DNA of 64,000 bases from NCBI GenBank assembly GCA_045542335.1, contig JAZQKV010000064.1, positions 12,284-76,283 on the forward strand, read 5' to 3'. The notes under the pieces are model-generated. The model did no database searches, was not told the origin of the DNA, and was given only the letters and a program-made list of their open reading frames with translations. Position 1 is the stretch's first letter, and each line of letters opens with the position of its first letter. The DNA comes from CAKSUT01 sp045542335 (lineage in GTDB: Bacteria; Bacillota; Clostridia; Oscillospirales; CAG-382). This document shows, in pieces, positions 8,962 through 17,711 of this stretch. The translations under genes and the position numbers were made by a program.

Positions 8962-9609
8962 GTGTTTCTGTTTCTTTTCGGAACGGATAAAACTGAAGAA
9001 GCTGTTGAAAATAAGCCGCTTAATAAAATGACAGATTCGGAGCTTGTGGAAAGCACCATTGCGGGTAATGCCGAAGCTTTTACCGAGATTGTCAAACGAT
9101 ATGAGAAGCTTGTTTATTCAACGGCTTTCTTCACTGTTAAAAACAAGGATGATGCATGGGATATTTCCCAAGAAGTTTTCATGCGTGTCTATAATTCCAT
9201 CGGTTCTTTCAGAGGCGAAAGCAAGTTTACAACCTGGCTTTACAGATTGTGTAAAAATGTAACCTATGATTTTGTGCGCAAGCATTATAAGAATCGAGAG
9301 CTTACAATTTCCGAAATTTCCGAAAGCGGAGATTCTGATGAGGGCAGAGAGTTTGAACTTCCCGACACAAGCGTTGATGCCAATCCCGAACAAAGTCTGC
9401 TTCGCAAAGAGAATATTAAGCTTGTGCGCAAAGCTCTTTTGGAAATGGACGAGCAACAGCGAACAATTCTTGTTCTTCGCGAAATGCAGGATAAATCTTA
9501 CACCGAAATTGCTGAAATTCTCGGAATTGAACTTGGAACCGTCAAATCAAAGCTCAATCGGGCTCGTGCCGCCCTTAAACAATTGCTTATCGAAAAGGGC
9601 TGTTTCTAA
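8962..9609 (+). CDS. ECF-type RNA polymerase sigma factor (sigma-70 family)
   Basis: The product redirects RNA polymerase to an extracytoplasmic-stress regulon. Region 2 is at about residues 35-105 (FTEIVKRYEKLVYSTAF, then DISQEVFMRVYNSIGSF and the WLYRLCKNV segment). A hydrophilic linker follows, then region 4 at about 150-210 with the helix-turn-helix SYTEIAEILGIELGTVKSKL. The start is taken as GTG at 8962 because AAAGGAGGT lies 7 bases upstream; a longer frame from a TTG at 8941 would put that site inside the gene. Size (215 residues) fits SigW/RpoE-like factors. The next gene is its likely anti-sigma factor, 183 bases downstream. Confidence 0.9.
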   Translation: MFLFLFGTDKTEEAVENKPLNKMTDSELVESTIAGNAEAFTEIVKRYEKLVYSTAFFTVKNKDDAWDISQEVFMRVYNSIGSFRGESKFTTWLYRLCKNVTYDFVRKHYKNRELTISEISESGDSDEGREFELPDTSVDANPEQSLLRKENIKLVRKALLEMDEQQRTILVLREMQDKSYTEIAEILGIELGTVKSKLNRARAALKQLLIEKGCF

Positions 9610-9707
9610 AAACTTGTTGCAAATTCAACAATTATTCCCCTCGGATTTTGGATTTTGTGTTCAAAAGGGATAAATCTTAAAAATGCATAAAAAATATGAA
9701 ATTTTGC

Positions 9708-9733
9708 GGAACAAAAACGATTTGTGATACGTC
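9708..9733 (+). promoter_or_regulatory. ECF-type promoter before the anti-sigma gene
   Basis: GGAAC (9708-9712), 17 bases, CGTC (9730-9733) matches the ECF sigma consensus (GAAC-type -35, CGTC or CGTA -10) rather than a sigma-A promoter. It sits 60 bases before the anti-sigma start, so the sigma factor probably drives its own antagonist. Confidence 0.55.
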
Positions 9734-9792
9734 ATATAGGTGTCGCAAGTGATGGATAATTACTGTTTGAAACAATGAAAGGAGGTGCGGCA

Positions 9793-10956
9793 GTGAATTG
9801 CTTTGAAGCAAGAAATGAGATTCTTGAAATTGAAAACAATGATTATAAAAATCTTTCCGTTTTGTCGGAGGAAGCTCGCAAGCATATTGAAAATTGCAAG
9901 GATTGCCGTGCTTACCTTGATGAGCTTTGCGAAATGCAGTCGCTGCTCAAAGCCGCACAGCCTTTACCTGTCAAGAACGGCGTGACACTTCATGAGCATA
10001 TCGCCGCAAGAATTGCCAGGGGCGACACGGCAACGCCGCTTGCGCAAAAACGCAGATTTTTCCCTGTTGCCACTTTGGCGGCAGTTGCGGCAGTGGTTGC
10101 GGTTGTGTGTATCGGAGGACTTCCCCTTGGCAACCTTGCGGATAAGTTTTCCGGTTCAGCAAGCGAAAACGAAGCGGCAATCCACGTTGCTGATGCCGAA
10201 GCGCAAGCTATTGGCGGTGTTTATAAAATGGCAGATAAAAAAATGGCAGTTCCGGAAAGTTCCGCCGAAGAGGCTGAGCAAACAGAAGCCGCTGAAGATT
10301 CAATTATGATGGCGAAAAATTACGCTTCTTTAAGCGATGGTTCTTCTGCGGAAGTTGTCACATATGGTTTGGGAAAGAGCAAAATAACCGGCGGAACAAA
10401 TGCAACTGCAGATACAAAATATGTTGTTGATGAAAACGGTGCGATTGATGCCGGAAATGAAGAAGCGTTGGCTGCTCCGGCACAAGGTGCCGCAAGAATT
10501 GGCAAGTCAGTCGGCGAAACAACTTCTGCATACGACCCCAAAGAGGATATTTCCGCTGAGCCTGAAATGTTTTCAGAGAATGTTCCAATGCTGATGTCGG
10601 TTGCTGATGATGAGCTTGATACCGAGGAAGCTGAGGCAGAGATTGAAAGAGAGGCAAACGAAAAAGTTCGGGGAATGCCGGAAGAGGAAATTCTCGATGC
10701 AACTATTTTAACGGTCGAAGAAGAAAGCGACTTTGTTCCCCAAAGCGCACAGGATGTAATTAACCTTGCAGCGGAGTTTTTCCAAAAAAATAAAGCGGAG
10801 TGCTTCCACAAAGATAATTGCCATGTGATTACTCTTGAAATGGCAAAAGCGGTGGGCGAAGAAAAGTTTGTGGAGTGGTATATTCGTGTTGCTCATGCGG
10901 ACATGGAAAGCTTATACACGATTGATGCTTTTAATAAATATTTTGATATAGATTAA
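9793..10956 (+). CDS. Transmembrane anti-sigma factor with zinc-finger domain
   Basis: A 387-residue membrane protein expected to bind and silence the ECF sigma factor encoded upstream. The cytoplasmic N-terminus (about 1-70) has the zinc-binding anti-sigma signature HIENCKDC at about residue 34 after a helical segment. A single membrane helix (LAAVAAVVAVVCIGGL) lies at about 85-103. The rest, about 270 residues outside the membrane, is acidic and low in complexity up to a compact C-terminal part (about 310-387). That part has two Cys-His-rich spots (CFHKDNCH) and I do not recognise it. The start is GTG at 9793, 6 bases after AAAGGAGGTG; an ATG at 9775 would overlap that ribosome site. The large exported part could be the stress sensor and target of regulated proteolysis, as for RsiW, by inference. 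Confidence 0.85.
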   Translation: MNCFEARNEILEIENNDYKNLSVLSEEARKHIENCKDCRAYLDELCEMQSLLKAAQPLPVKNGVTLHEHIAARIARGDTATPLAQKRRFFPVATLAAVAAVVAVVCIGGLPLGNLADKFSGSASENEAAIHVADAEAQAIGGVYKMADKKMAVPESSAEEAEQTEAAEDSIMMAKNYASLSDGSSAEVVTYGLGKSKITGGTNATADTKYVVDENGAIDAGNEEALAAPAQGAARIGKSVGETTSAYDPKEDISAEPEMFSENVPMLMSVADDELDTEEAEAEIEREANEKVRGMPEEEILDATILTVEEESDFVPQSAQDVINLAAEFFQKNKAECFHKDNCHVITLEMAKAVGEEKFVEWYIRVAHADMESLYTIDAFNKYFDID

Positions 10957-10993
10957 ACGGTGCAAATCCCTTCAAGAAATGCACCGTTTTTCT
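10955..10993 (+). terminator. Terminator of the sigma/anti-sigma unit
   Basis: AAACGGTGCA pairs perfectly with TGCACCGTTT, followed by TTTCTATTT. The stem starts within the stop codon of the anti-sigma gene. Confidence 0.85.
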
Positions 10994-11049
10994 ATTTGCA
11001 GTATGATACACGCCCCCACGCTTTGCGCGTCTGCGTCATTGACGGCTTC

Positions 11050-11077
11050 GCAAAAATGCCCATTCAAGCATTTTTGC
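11050..11077. repeat. Perfect 10-base inverted repeat between convergent genes
   Basis: GCAAAAATGC and GCATTTTTGC separated by 8 bases. Just before it lies a GC-rich stretch with ACGCTTTGCGCGT. The hairpin lacks a T-run on either side, so it may be an intergenic repeat element or a back-up bidirectional terminator. Confidence 0.45.
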
Positions 11078-11090
11078 TTCATTGTAAAAT

Positions 11091-11124
11091 AAAGGGAACA
11101 GCGAATTAAAATGCTGTTCCCCTT
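11091..11124 (-). terminator. Terminator of the aconitase-family hydratase gene
   Basis: On the minus strand GGGGAACAGC pairs with GCTGTTCCC around a short AT loop and is followed by TTTATTTT. It lies 7 bases after the stop codon. Confidence 0.8.
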
Positions 11125-11130
11125 GTGTTT

Positions 11131-13377
11131 TTATGCGTAATAGTTGATAAGGCAACCCTTGAGTATGATTTCTCGTTCGTCGGCGGTCATTTCCTCGGGA
11201 AGCTTCAAAGTGATTTCTTTTGAAATCTTTCCGTCTTTTATGATATACGCCACAGCCTCGGTTTTGCCCTCGGAAATAATGCTTCTTATTCCGGGAACGA
11301 AAATGTAGCTGTCAACTTCAAGTTCTTTCACACCGTCATACATAAACGGAAGCATACCCCAGTTGATAACGTTGCTTCTGTAACGCTTTGTCGCATAATC
11401 GCAGGCAATGTTGGCAATTCCGCCGAGAACTCTCTGACAGGAAGCCGCTTGCTCACGGGCAGAGCCATCACCCGGACGTACTGCACAAACTGCACTTCCG
11501 ATTTCAATATCTTCAGGTTTTCCTGCGTAAAGTCCGTCAAGTGTAGCAATTATAGCCTTAATTTCCTCATTCATATCACCGCTTCTTCTTTGCGCTTCCA
11601 TTGCTCTTACTGCCTTTGCCTTGCCGACATACGCAGGGTCTTTTCTGGAAAGGGCAAATTCGGAAAGCTTTTCGGGGTTTGAACGATAGGATGATGTTTC
11701 GCCGGATGGGATAAGCTCATCGGTGGTTGTGACATCGTCGGTTATAACGGAAGCAACCTTTATAAGAACGTTGTCGCAAAGGGCAATCTGTTCGGGCCAG
11801 TCGGTTATGTTCGGACCAAATTTAAGCTCTGCACCGTCCTCAATACCGTTGCTGTAAACACGCTTGTCGTAAATGCTCTTGTCAAATTTATAGTCAACCG
11901 GTGTGAGAGCCTTGCCGCCGAGATAGCTTTCGGCAGAGGTAAGCACACCGCCACACGCCGCTGTTGCCGCAATGGAGCGTGCATCCATGAGTGCAACCGA
12001 GGCAATCTGACCTCCGGAGGGCTTTGAGCCTTCACGGTTGGGGAAGTTTCTTGTGGAGTGGCGTATGGAAAGACCGTTGTTGCAGGGGACATCTCCTGCT
12101 CCGAAGCAAGGACCGCAGAAGGCAGTTCTTATAATTGCACCGGCACTCGCAAGCTTTTCAATAGCACCATTGCGAACAAGCTCCATGTAAACGGGTTGGC
12201 TGGCAGGGTAAACGGAAAGACCAAATTCGCCGCACCCTGTGTCTTTGCCATCGAGAATCTGAGATGCTACGCAAAGATTTTCAAAACCACCGCCGGCACA
12301 TCCTGCAATAACGCCTTGGTCAACATAAAGCTTTCCGTTTTTAACCTTGTCTGTAAGGCTGAGCTTCACGCCGCTTCCCTCAAGGGATTTTTCTGCGCCA
12401 AGTTCAACCTCACGCAAAATGTCGCCGGGATTTGCAACAACCTCGTCAACCGTGTAAACGTTGCTTGGGTGGAAAGGCATTGCAATCATTGGGCGTACTT
12501 CGGAAAGATTTACTTCGATATACCTTGAATAAACTGCACCGTCAGCCGGGGAGAGCTTGCTGTAATCACCGCCTCTGCCGTGGATGGTGAGAAATTCGTT
12601 TACCTTTTCGTCTGTTTCCCAAATTGAGGAAAGACAGGTTGTTTCGGTTGTCAGGACATCAATGCCAATTCGGTAGTCAACGCTGGGATTTGCAATACCC
12701 TCACCGATAAATTCAAGAACTGAATTTTTGACAAAGCCGTTTTCAAAAACAGCACCTATAATTGCAAGTGCAACGTCCTGAGGACCAACACCGACTGCAG
12801 GACTGCCGGTTAAATGGACAGCAACAACGTCGGGCATATTTATGTCATATGTTCTTCCGAGAAGCTGTTTAACAAGTTCGGGACCGCCCTCGCCTATCGC
12901 CATTGTTCCGAGAGCGCCATAGCGTGTGTGGCTGTCAGAGCCGAGAATCATTTTTCCGCAGCCTGCAAACATCTCTCTCATGTATTGGTGAATAACGGCA
13001 ATGTGAGCAGGAACAAAGTATCCGCCGTATTTCTTTGCGGCAGAAAGCCCGAAAACATGGTCATCCTCATTTATTGTGCCGCCGACAGCGCAAAGGCTGT
13101 TGTGGCAGTTGGTGAGAACATATGGCAGAGGGGATTTTTCAAGGCCGGAAGCTCTTGCAGTCTGAATGATGCCTACATATGTTATATCATGGGATGCCAT
13201 TGCATCAAATTTTATTTTGAGCTTGCCGGAGGAGGTGTCCTTGCAGGTGTTGTGTGCGGCGAGGATGCTGTGTGCCATAGTACCCGATACAACCGAATTG
13301 TTTTCTGCGGCAACAAGTTTTCCGCCTTTATAGGAAACCTTGCTGTTGACAAGCTTAATTCCTTTTATTTCTTTCAT
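11131..13377 (-). CDS. Aconitase-family hydratase
   Basis: A 748-residue [4Fe-4S] hydro-lyase of the aconitase superfamily. The N-terminal part has LTNCHNSL and the substrate-serine segment GSDSHTRYGALG. The middle has AGCAGGGFENL and FCGPCFGAGD, whose cysteines are placed like the cluster ligands of aconitase; the swivelling C-terminal domain follows from about residue 560. Its size and pattern fit uncharacterised hydratases such as E. coli YbhJ as well as aconitase, so citrate isomerisation is possible but not assured. No citrate synthase or isocitrate dehydrogenase gene is nearby. The start is the ATG with GAAAGGAAG before it; the longer frame to 13524 crosses the promoter. Confidence 0.82.
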   Translation of the reverse strand: MKEIKGIKLVNSKVSYKGGKLVAAENNSVVSGTMAHSILAAHNTCKDTSSGKLKIKFDAMASHDITYVGIIQTARASGLEKSPLPYVLTNCHNSLCAVGGTINEDDHVFGLSAAKKYGGYFVPAHIAVIHQYMREMFAGCGKMILGSDSHTRYGALGTMAIGEGGPELVKQLLGRTYDINMPDVVAVHLTGSPAVGVGPQDVALAIIGAVFENGFVKNSVLEFIGEGIANPSVDYRIGIDVLTTETTCLSSIWETDEKVNEFLTIHGRGGDYSKLSPADGAVYSRYIEVNLSEVRPMIAMPFHPSNVYTVDEVVANPGDILREVELGAEKSLEGSGVKLSLTDKVKNGKLYVDQGVIAGCAGGGFENLCVASQILDGKDTGCGEFGLSVYPASQPVYMELVRNGAIEKLASAGAIIRTAFCGPCFGAGDVPCNNGLSIRHSTRNFPNREGSKPSGGQIASVALMDARSIAATAACGGVLTSAESYLGGKALTPVDYKFDKSIYDKRVYSNGIEDGAELKFGPNITDWPEQIALCDNVLIKVASVITDDVTTTDELIPSGETSSYRSNPEKLSEFALSRKDPAYVGKAKAVRAMEAQRRSGDMNEEIKAIIATLDGLYAGKPEDIEIGSAVCAVRPGDGSAREQAASCQRVLGGIANIACDYATKRYRSNVINWGMLPFMYDGVKELEVDSYIFVPGIRSIISEGKTEAVAYIIKDGKISKEITLKLPEEMTADEREIILKGCLINYYA

Positions 13378-13420
13378 TGAGTTGACTTCCTTTCGCTGTG
13401 TACTCATTTTCCTATCATAC

Positions 13421-13449
13421 ATGATACCACAAAATACAGTATAACGCAA
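13421..13449 (-). promoter_or_regulatory. Promoter of the hydratase gene
   Basis: On the minus strand TTGCGT, 17 bases, TATCAT in a TGTGG-TATCAT context, 44 bases before the ATG. Confidence 0.6.
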
Positions 13450-13548
13450 GGGGATTTTGTTAAAAATTCGGGAGTATATATATTGAGTATAATATTTTCT
13501 CAGAAGCTGTTGTTTGCATAACAATATTTTTAGATTTTAGTGTCGCAA

Positions 13549-13594
13549 TAAAAAACAAGATATTGTGCGCCTGATTTCAGTCACAATACCCTGT
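13549..13594 (-). terminator. Terminator of the amino-sugar operon
   Basis: On the minus strand ACAGGGTATTGTG pairs, with two G:U pairs, with CACAATATCTTGT and is followed by TTTTTTATT. It lies 18 bases after the GH20 stop. Confidence 0.75.
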
Positions 13595-13611
13595 TTAAAT
13601 GTTATATCAAA

Positions 13612-15492
13612 TCAAAGCTTTGCTGCCGTTGAAACAGCGGTGTAAATTACGCTTCCATTCTTTTGTGCACCATTGTAAAGAAGTCTTTCAAGCTCAAGCT
13701 CTTCAAGCTTTTCAACTTTACCGCCAAGATAGTTGTCAACTCTTGCTTTAGCGGTTTTGAGCCTTGCGGCAACGCCGCCGACACGAATGTCAAACACCTC
13801 AAACCCTACAGGCTTGTAGTTGGCATAGAAAAATTCCCGGTAGCTGTCCATATATTCGTCGCAAAGTCTGATTGCCTCGGGAATAACCTCGTCTGAAAGG
13901 CGCTTAAGCTCTGCCTTGTTTCCACTTCTGTAGGCGCGGATAAGCTTGTTGCCAAGAGAGCCCTTGACACTCAAAAAGCGGCCGAGACACGCATATACTT
14001 TAAACATATCAGAAAAAGCATTACCCTTGTCTGCTGCTTGTTGCATTTTTTTCGCAAAGGCGGAATAATGGCTGTCGGAGTCAATGTTTTCATAGTTCTT
14101 GTCAAACATTCCAAGCATAACATCCTGATAAAGCATATGGCGAGAGGGGGAATAACGCTCAATATTTGCATTTTCGTCCGAATAGCCGGGGATGGTGTCA
14201 ATTTCGGAAATTGCGTCAAAATCACAGAGTTCTGCCTGCATTGCAAAGTTGAACATTTCTTCAACCTGTGCCTTGTCGGGGTTTTCTGAATAGCCATGCT
14301 CTGAATAGATAAAAGCACCCGGAAGAACGGAATAAGGAGTGCTTTCACGGCAGTCATCACCCCATATTGTGCAGAAAACTTTGCGGACTCCCGTGTCTTT
14401 GCACGCACGAAGAGCATCGTTGTTGTTTCTTTCTGTAAACTCTTTCATATAGCCAAGACCATAAGAGTTTGCGGAAGCACCTGCGTAGAAAACATCTCCG
14501 AAGCATTTGAGATGCTTTTTGGCATTGGCATACACAAAATCATAGTTGTGGTAATAGTCCCAGTAAACAAAACCCATGTCCTTGTAAGGAATAAGTCCCG
14601 AAGCTTCAAGATCGGGTTCAACGTCAATGGGAGGATGATAGCTGTTGTCCGGTGAAGCAGCTCTGAAATACATATCGTCCCACATGAACGCATAGTATCC
14701 TAGACGGTCTATAATCTCATGAAGCTTTTCCATATGGTGTTGGAAAATTTCGTTTTTGGGCGTGTATCCGAAACGGCGGATATAGTTGCCCTGACCAAGC
14801 CCCCATGCCTCGTCAAGTCCGATGTGAACTTTGTTTGTGCGAAGCGGTTTCATTGCCGAGGTGATAATCTTCTCCACAAGAGCGTATGTGCGCTCATCTC
14901 CCACAAGGAGAGTGCGGTCATCGTCGCTCATGCTCTTGTATCTGTCCCATCTCATAAGACAGGGAAGATGAGAAAGAGTCTGAATACAGGGAATGACCTC
15001 AACGCCAAGCGCATAAGCGAAATTGTCAATCTCACGGAGCTCGTCATAAGTGTATTTCGGGCGCATATATCCGAAATATTTCTCCCCCTCAACCTCCATG
15101 CAGTCCTCAACGTAAAGCATAAAAGCATTAAGTCCCGCCGTCGCAAGACAGAGAATTGTTTCGCAAGCTTTCTTTACACTCAAAAACGCCGATGCCTGAC
15201 CGAAATCAAACATAACACCGTTGAAATCGAAGAAGGAGGTTTCGGAAAGGTTGAAGCTTTTGTTTTCAAAGTTCATGAGCAGCTTTGAAAGAGCTCTGAA
15301 AATCTGAACATCCTCGGAAACCGTTATGTCTGCCTGAGAGCCGTTGCGGCAGATTACAAGGCGTTTGTCGTCCTTGTTGTATTTAATGTTTACGGTAAGC
15401 TCACCGTCGAACGACTTGCAGTATTTTTGTGTATATGCGCAAAGTCCGTTTGTGAGATGCTTGGGTAAACCGGTTGTTGTTATTTTAAGCAT
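13612..15492 (-). CDS. Family 20 glycoside hydrolase (beta-N-acetylhexosaminidase-like), cytosolic
   Basis: The 626-residue protein would remove terminal GlcNAc or GalNAc by substrate-assisted catalysis. The family 20 catalytic pair is in VHIGLDEAWGLG, Asp227-Glu228. Earlier strands of the barrel are visible (FDFNGVMFDFGQ at about 88; AGLNAFMLYVED at about 119, typical of the family), and FMWDDMYF follows. No signal peptide is present, so it works on sugars already imported, and no transporter for them lies nearby. The start overlaps the end of nagA by 8 bases and uses AGGAGAAATC inside nagA, a sign of translational coupling. The last 150 residues are helical and unassigned. Confidence 0.82.
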   Translation of the reverse strand: MLKITTTGLPKHLTNGLCAYTQKYCKSFDGELTVNIKYNKDDKRLVICRNGSQADITVSEDVQIFRALSKLLMNFENKSFNLSETSFFDFNGVMFDFGQASAFLSVKKACETILCLATAGLNAFMLYVEDCMEVEGEKYFGYMRPKYTYDELREIDNFAYALGVEVIPCIQTLSHLPCLMRWDRYKSMSDDDRTLLVGDERTYALVEKIITSAMKPLRTNKVHIGLDEAWGLGQGNYIRRFGYTPKNEIFQHHMEKLHEIIDRLGYYAFMWDDMYFRAASPDNSYHPPIDVEPDLEASGLIPYKDMGFVYWDYYHNYDFVYANAKKHLKCFGDVFYAGASANSYGLGYMKEFTERNNNDALRACKDTGVRKVFCTIWGDDCRESTPYSVLPGAFIYSEHGYSENPDKAQVEEMFNFAMQAELCDFDAISEIDTIPGYSDENANIERYSPSRHMLYQDVMLGMFDKNYENIDSDSHYSAFAKKMQQAADKGNAFSDMFKVYACLGRFLSVKGSLGNKLIRAYRSGNKAELKRLSDEVIPEAIRLCDEYMDSYREFFYANYKPVGFEVFDIRVGGVAARLKTAKARVDNYLGGKVEKLEELELERLLYNGAQKNGSVIYTAVSTAAKL

Positions 15493-16684
15493 TTGATTTC
15501 TCCTGTCGTATAATTCTTCCCATTGAGATTACGCCGCAAATCGAAAAATCGTCCTTGCGTGCAATGACAATGTCGGCATCCTTGCCCTCGGTAATGCTAC
15601 CCTTTGTGCTGTCAATTCCCATTAGCTTTGACGGAGCAAGGCTCATAAGCTCTGCGATTTTCGGCAAGGGGAGATTGGTGTTTTGACACACGTTTTTAAA
15701 GACAATTTCACTTGTGGCAATGCTTCCTGCAAAAAACGTCCTGTCCGGAAGCTTTGCAACGCCGCCCTCAACAATAACCCTGTTTTCGGGGAGCATTTCG
15801 CCGAGATAGCTTTCTGTTACGCCGTCCTGACCTGCGGCACGCATTGCATCTGTAACAAGCGAAACCGTGAAAGGCTGTTTGAACTTTGCTGCCATCATAA
15901 TTGTCTGCGGAGAAATGTGAAGACCATCGCCGATAAGCTCAAAGTTCATACCGTCAATAAGGTATGCTGCCTCGGCAATACACGCCTGAACTTTTTCGTT
16001 TATCTTGTGTGCCCAGGGAGCAGCGCAATGAAGATGTGTTATATGATTGAAAAAGCCCTCATTGTAAGCTTTTTCTACTTCTCCGAAAAGCGCATCGCTG
16101 TGAGCGACGGAGATTACTGCACCGCTTTGGTGAAAGCGTTTTCCTGCCTCAATTGCGCCGTCGTTTTCCGGGGCAATACCAATGCGCTTTATAACGTCTG
16201 CGCCGGCACCAAGAAGCCTGTCAACATTTTCCACGGTTGGCGGAACAATGCGTGACTTGTTTTGCGCACCGCTTTGCTTGAGGGAGAGAAACGGTCCCTC
16301 AAGGTGAAGTCCGGGCACGGTACAGGGGAAATCTTCGCTGTCCTTTAAAGTGCGGAAAAGGGCGATGAGCTGTTCAAGCTTGTATATCTCGGAGGACACG
16401 GCTGTGGGATAAATGGTGGTCGTGCCGTGAAAGGCGTGAGTTTCAAGCACTTTCATAAAGCTTTCACGGGTAAGATCCATGAAATCCGCACCGCCACCGC
16501 CGTGGATATGGTTATCCACAAAACCGGGCAATACATAGCATCCTGAAGCATCAATGATATATACATCATCGCTTGCCGGATTATCGCAAATCGCTGTGAT
16601 TTTGTCGTCGGAGAGTTCAACACAGCATTTTTTTACACTGTCTTGCAAAACCACATCGGCGTTTTTAATAATTATTCTTTTCAT
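15485..16684 (-). CDS. nagA: N-acetylglucosamine-6-phosphate deacetylase
   Basis: Removes acetate from GlcNAc-6-phosphate to give glucosamine-6-phosphate for NagB. It is an amidohydrolase of 399 residues, close to the usual 380-400. Metal and substrate motifs are in place: VDNHIHGGGGADF at about 57, LHLEGPFLSLKQSGAQN at about 126, SVAHSDA near 193, HLHCAAPWAH near 215 and LVTDAM near 275. In GGGGADF the loop differs from the usual HGGGG..D only slightly. GGAAGG lies before the ATG. nagB is 92 bases upstream across a terminator-like hairpin; GH20 follows with overlap. Confidence 0.92.
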   Translation of the reverse strand: MKRIIIKNADVVLQDSVKKCCVELSDDKITAICDNPASDDVYIIDASGCYVLPGFVDNHIHGGGGADFMDLTRESFMKVLETHAFHGTTTIYPTAVSSEIYKLEQLIALFRTLKDSEDFPCTVPGLHLEGPFLSLKQSGAQNKSRIVPPTVENVDRLLGAGADVIKRIGIAPENDGAIEAGKRFHQSGAVISVAHSDALFGEVEKAYNEGFFNHITHLHCAAPWAHKINEKVQACIAEAAYLIDGMNFELIGDGLHISPQTIMMAAKFKQPFTVSLVTDAMRAAGQDGVTESYLGEMLPENRVIVEGGVAKLPDRTFFAGSIATSEIVFKNVCQNTNLPLPKIAELMSLAPSKLMGIDSTKGSITEGKDADIVIARKDDFSICGVISMGRIIRQEKSNA

Positions 16685-16705
16685 AATTTAAATACCTTCC
16701 GTAGG

Positions 16706-16749
16706 AGAAAAACGGCGAAGCTTCCGAATTAAAAAGGAGATTCGCCGCT
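16706..16749 (-). terminator. Intra-operon terminator between nagB and nagA
   Basis: On the minus strand CGGCGAA pairs with TTCGCCG, followed directly by TTTTTCTCC. It stands after nagB and before the nagA ribosome site, so it should lower expression of nagA and GH20 relative to nagB. Confidence 0.65.
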
Positions 16750-16776
16750 GTCTTTTGAATAATTCTGAAGTATTTC

Positions 16777-17631
16777 TTATTTGTTATATACTCTGATTTC
16801 GGGGATGGGACAATCAAGGGCAACATAGGAGGCATAAAGTTTTGCATCGGGATGATTTCTGAACAAAGAACAGGGAACAGCAGGAGTTATGTCGCCGTGG
16901 AGAATCTTTCTGAGTGCACCTGCATTCCAGTCTCTCGGCATACACATTCTCACCTTTTTTGCCATGTTCATTTCTTTCATGCCAACGGTGATGCAATATT
17001 TCGGAATAGCATCAAGGTTGCCGCCGCAGTTCATGAAGCAGTTAACCGTGATTGTCTCTCTGGAAACGGGAAGAACACGGGTGGGTCTGTTCAAAAATTC
17101 CTCGGCTGTGCAGGCTTCACCGGGTTCCGGCGGCTCGTTGAAGGCAAAGTGACCGTTGATACCAACTCCACCCCATGCCATGTCAAGCTTGCCGTATTTT
17201 TCGTTTATTTCCATAACATAACCGGGATTTTTGGGATCGGGGAAGATTCTGTTTTCGGGGAGGACATTGAGCTCGTCTTTGATAAGACCATAGAAAATTC
17301 TGTCCATTCCTCCTCTGAAGGAGAGGGGATCATCCTTTGCGATATATGTGTTTTCATCGGCAAGATACTCGTCCATATTGATGAAAACGCAATTCTTGAG
17401 GCTCACGTTATATTTGTTCACAAGATAAACAAGTCTTGCGTAAGGTCCGAGAGGGCCGTAGGGAACAACCATAACGGTGGGTTCGCCTTTTTTGTTGTTT
17501 TCTTCAATCACTTCAAGAACTTCAATTGCAACCTTCCAGTAAATGTCATGCTCGGTTTCGCACTTTTCAAGTGCAATTGTGCTTCCTTTACCAACCTCAG
17601 ACGGCGGAATTCTGAAAATGTCCATGTTCAT
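16777..17631 (-). CDS. nagB: Glucosamine-6-phosphate deaminase family protein
   Basis: Converts glucosamine-6-phosphate to fructose-6-phosphate and ammonia, the step after NagA. Seen: VVPYGPLGPYARLV (the phosphate-binding loop region), FINMDEYL with the base Asp-Glu, and GGVGINGHFAFNEP, the NagB signature that usually reads GIGxDGHIAFNEP (here Asn replaces the Asp). At 284 residues it is longer than the common 240-266, and sequence away from the motifs is divergent, so it belongs to a distant NagB branch; an isomerase acting on a related amino sugar is an alternative. AAGGAG precedes the ATG. It lies 80 bases after the Gfo/Idh gene and before nagA, which supports the assignment. Confidence 0.82.
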   Translation of the reverse strand: MNMDIFRIPPSEVGKGSTIALEKCETEHDIYWKVAIEVLEVIEENNKKGEPTVMVVPYGPLGPYARLVYLVNKYNVSLKNCVFINMDEYLADENTYIAKDDPLSFRGGMDRIFYGLIKDELNVLPENRIFPDPKNPGYVMEINEKYGKLDMAWGGVGINGHFAFNEPPEPGEACTAEEFLNRPTRVLPVSRETITVNCFMNCGGNLDAIPKYCITVGMKEMNMAKKVRMCMPRDWNAGALRKILHGDITPAVPCSLFRNHPDAKLYASYVALDCPIPEIRVYNK

Positions 17632-17711
17632 GTTAAAATCTCCTTTATAATAGTATTTTATTGTTGGCTTTTATGTGGCAACACCCCAAAGACAGGTGTT
17701 GCATATTTCAT

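Noticed and set aside
17679..17701. CAACACC/GGTGTTG hairpin between the Gfo/Idh gene and nagB as a terminator
   Set aside because: No T-run follows on the minus strand; it may be only a weak structure in the spacer.
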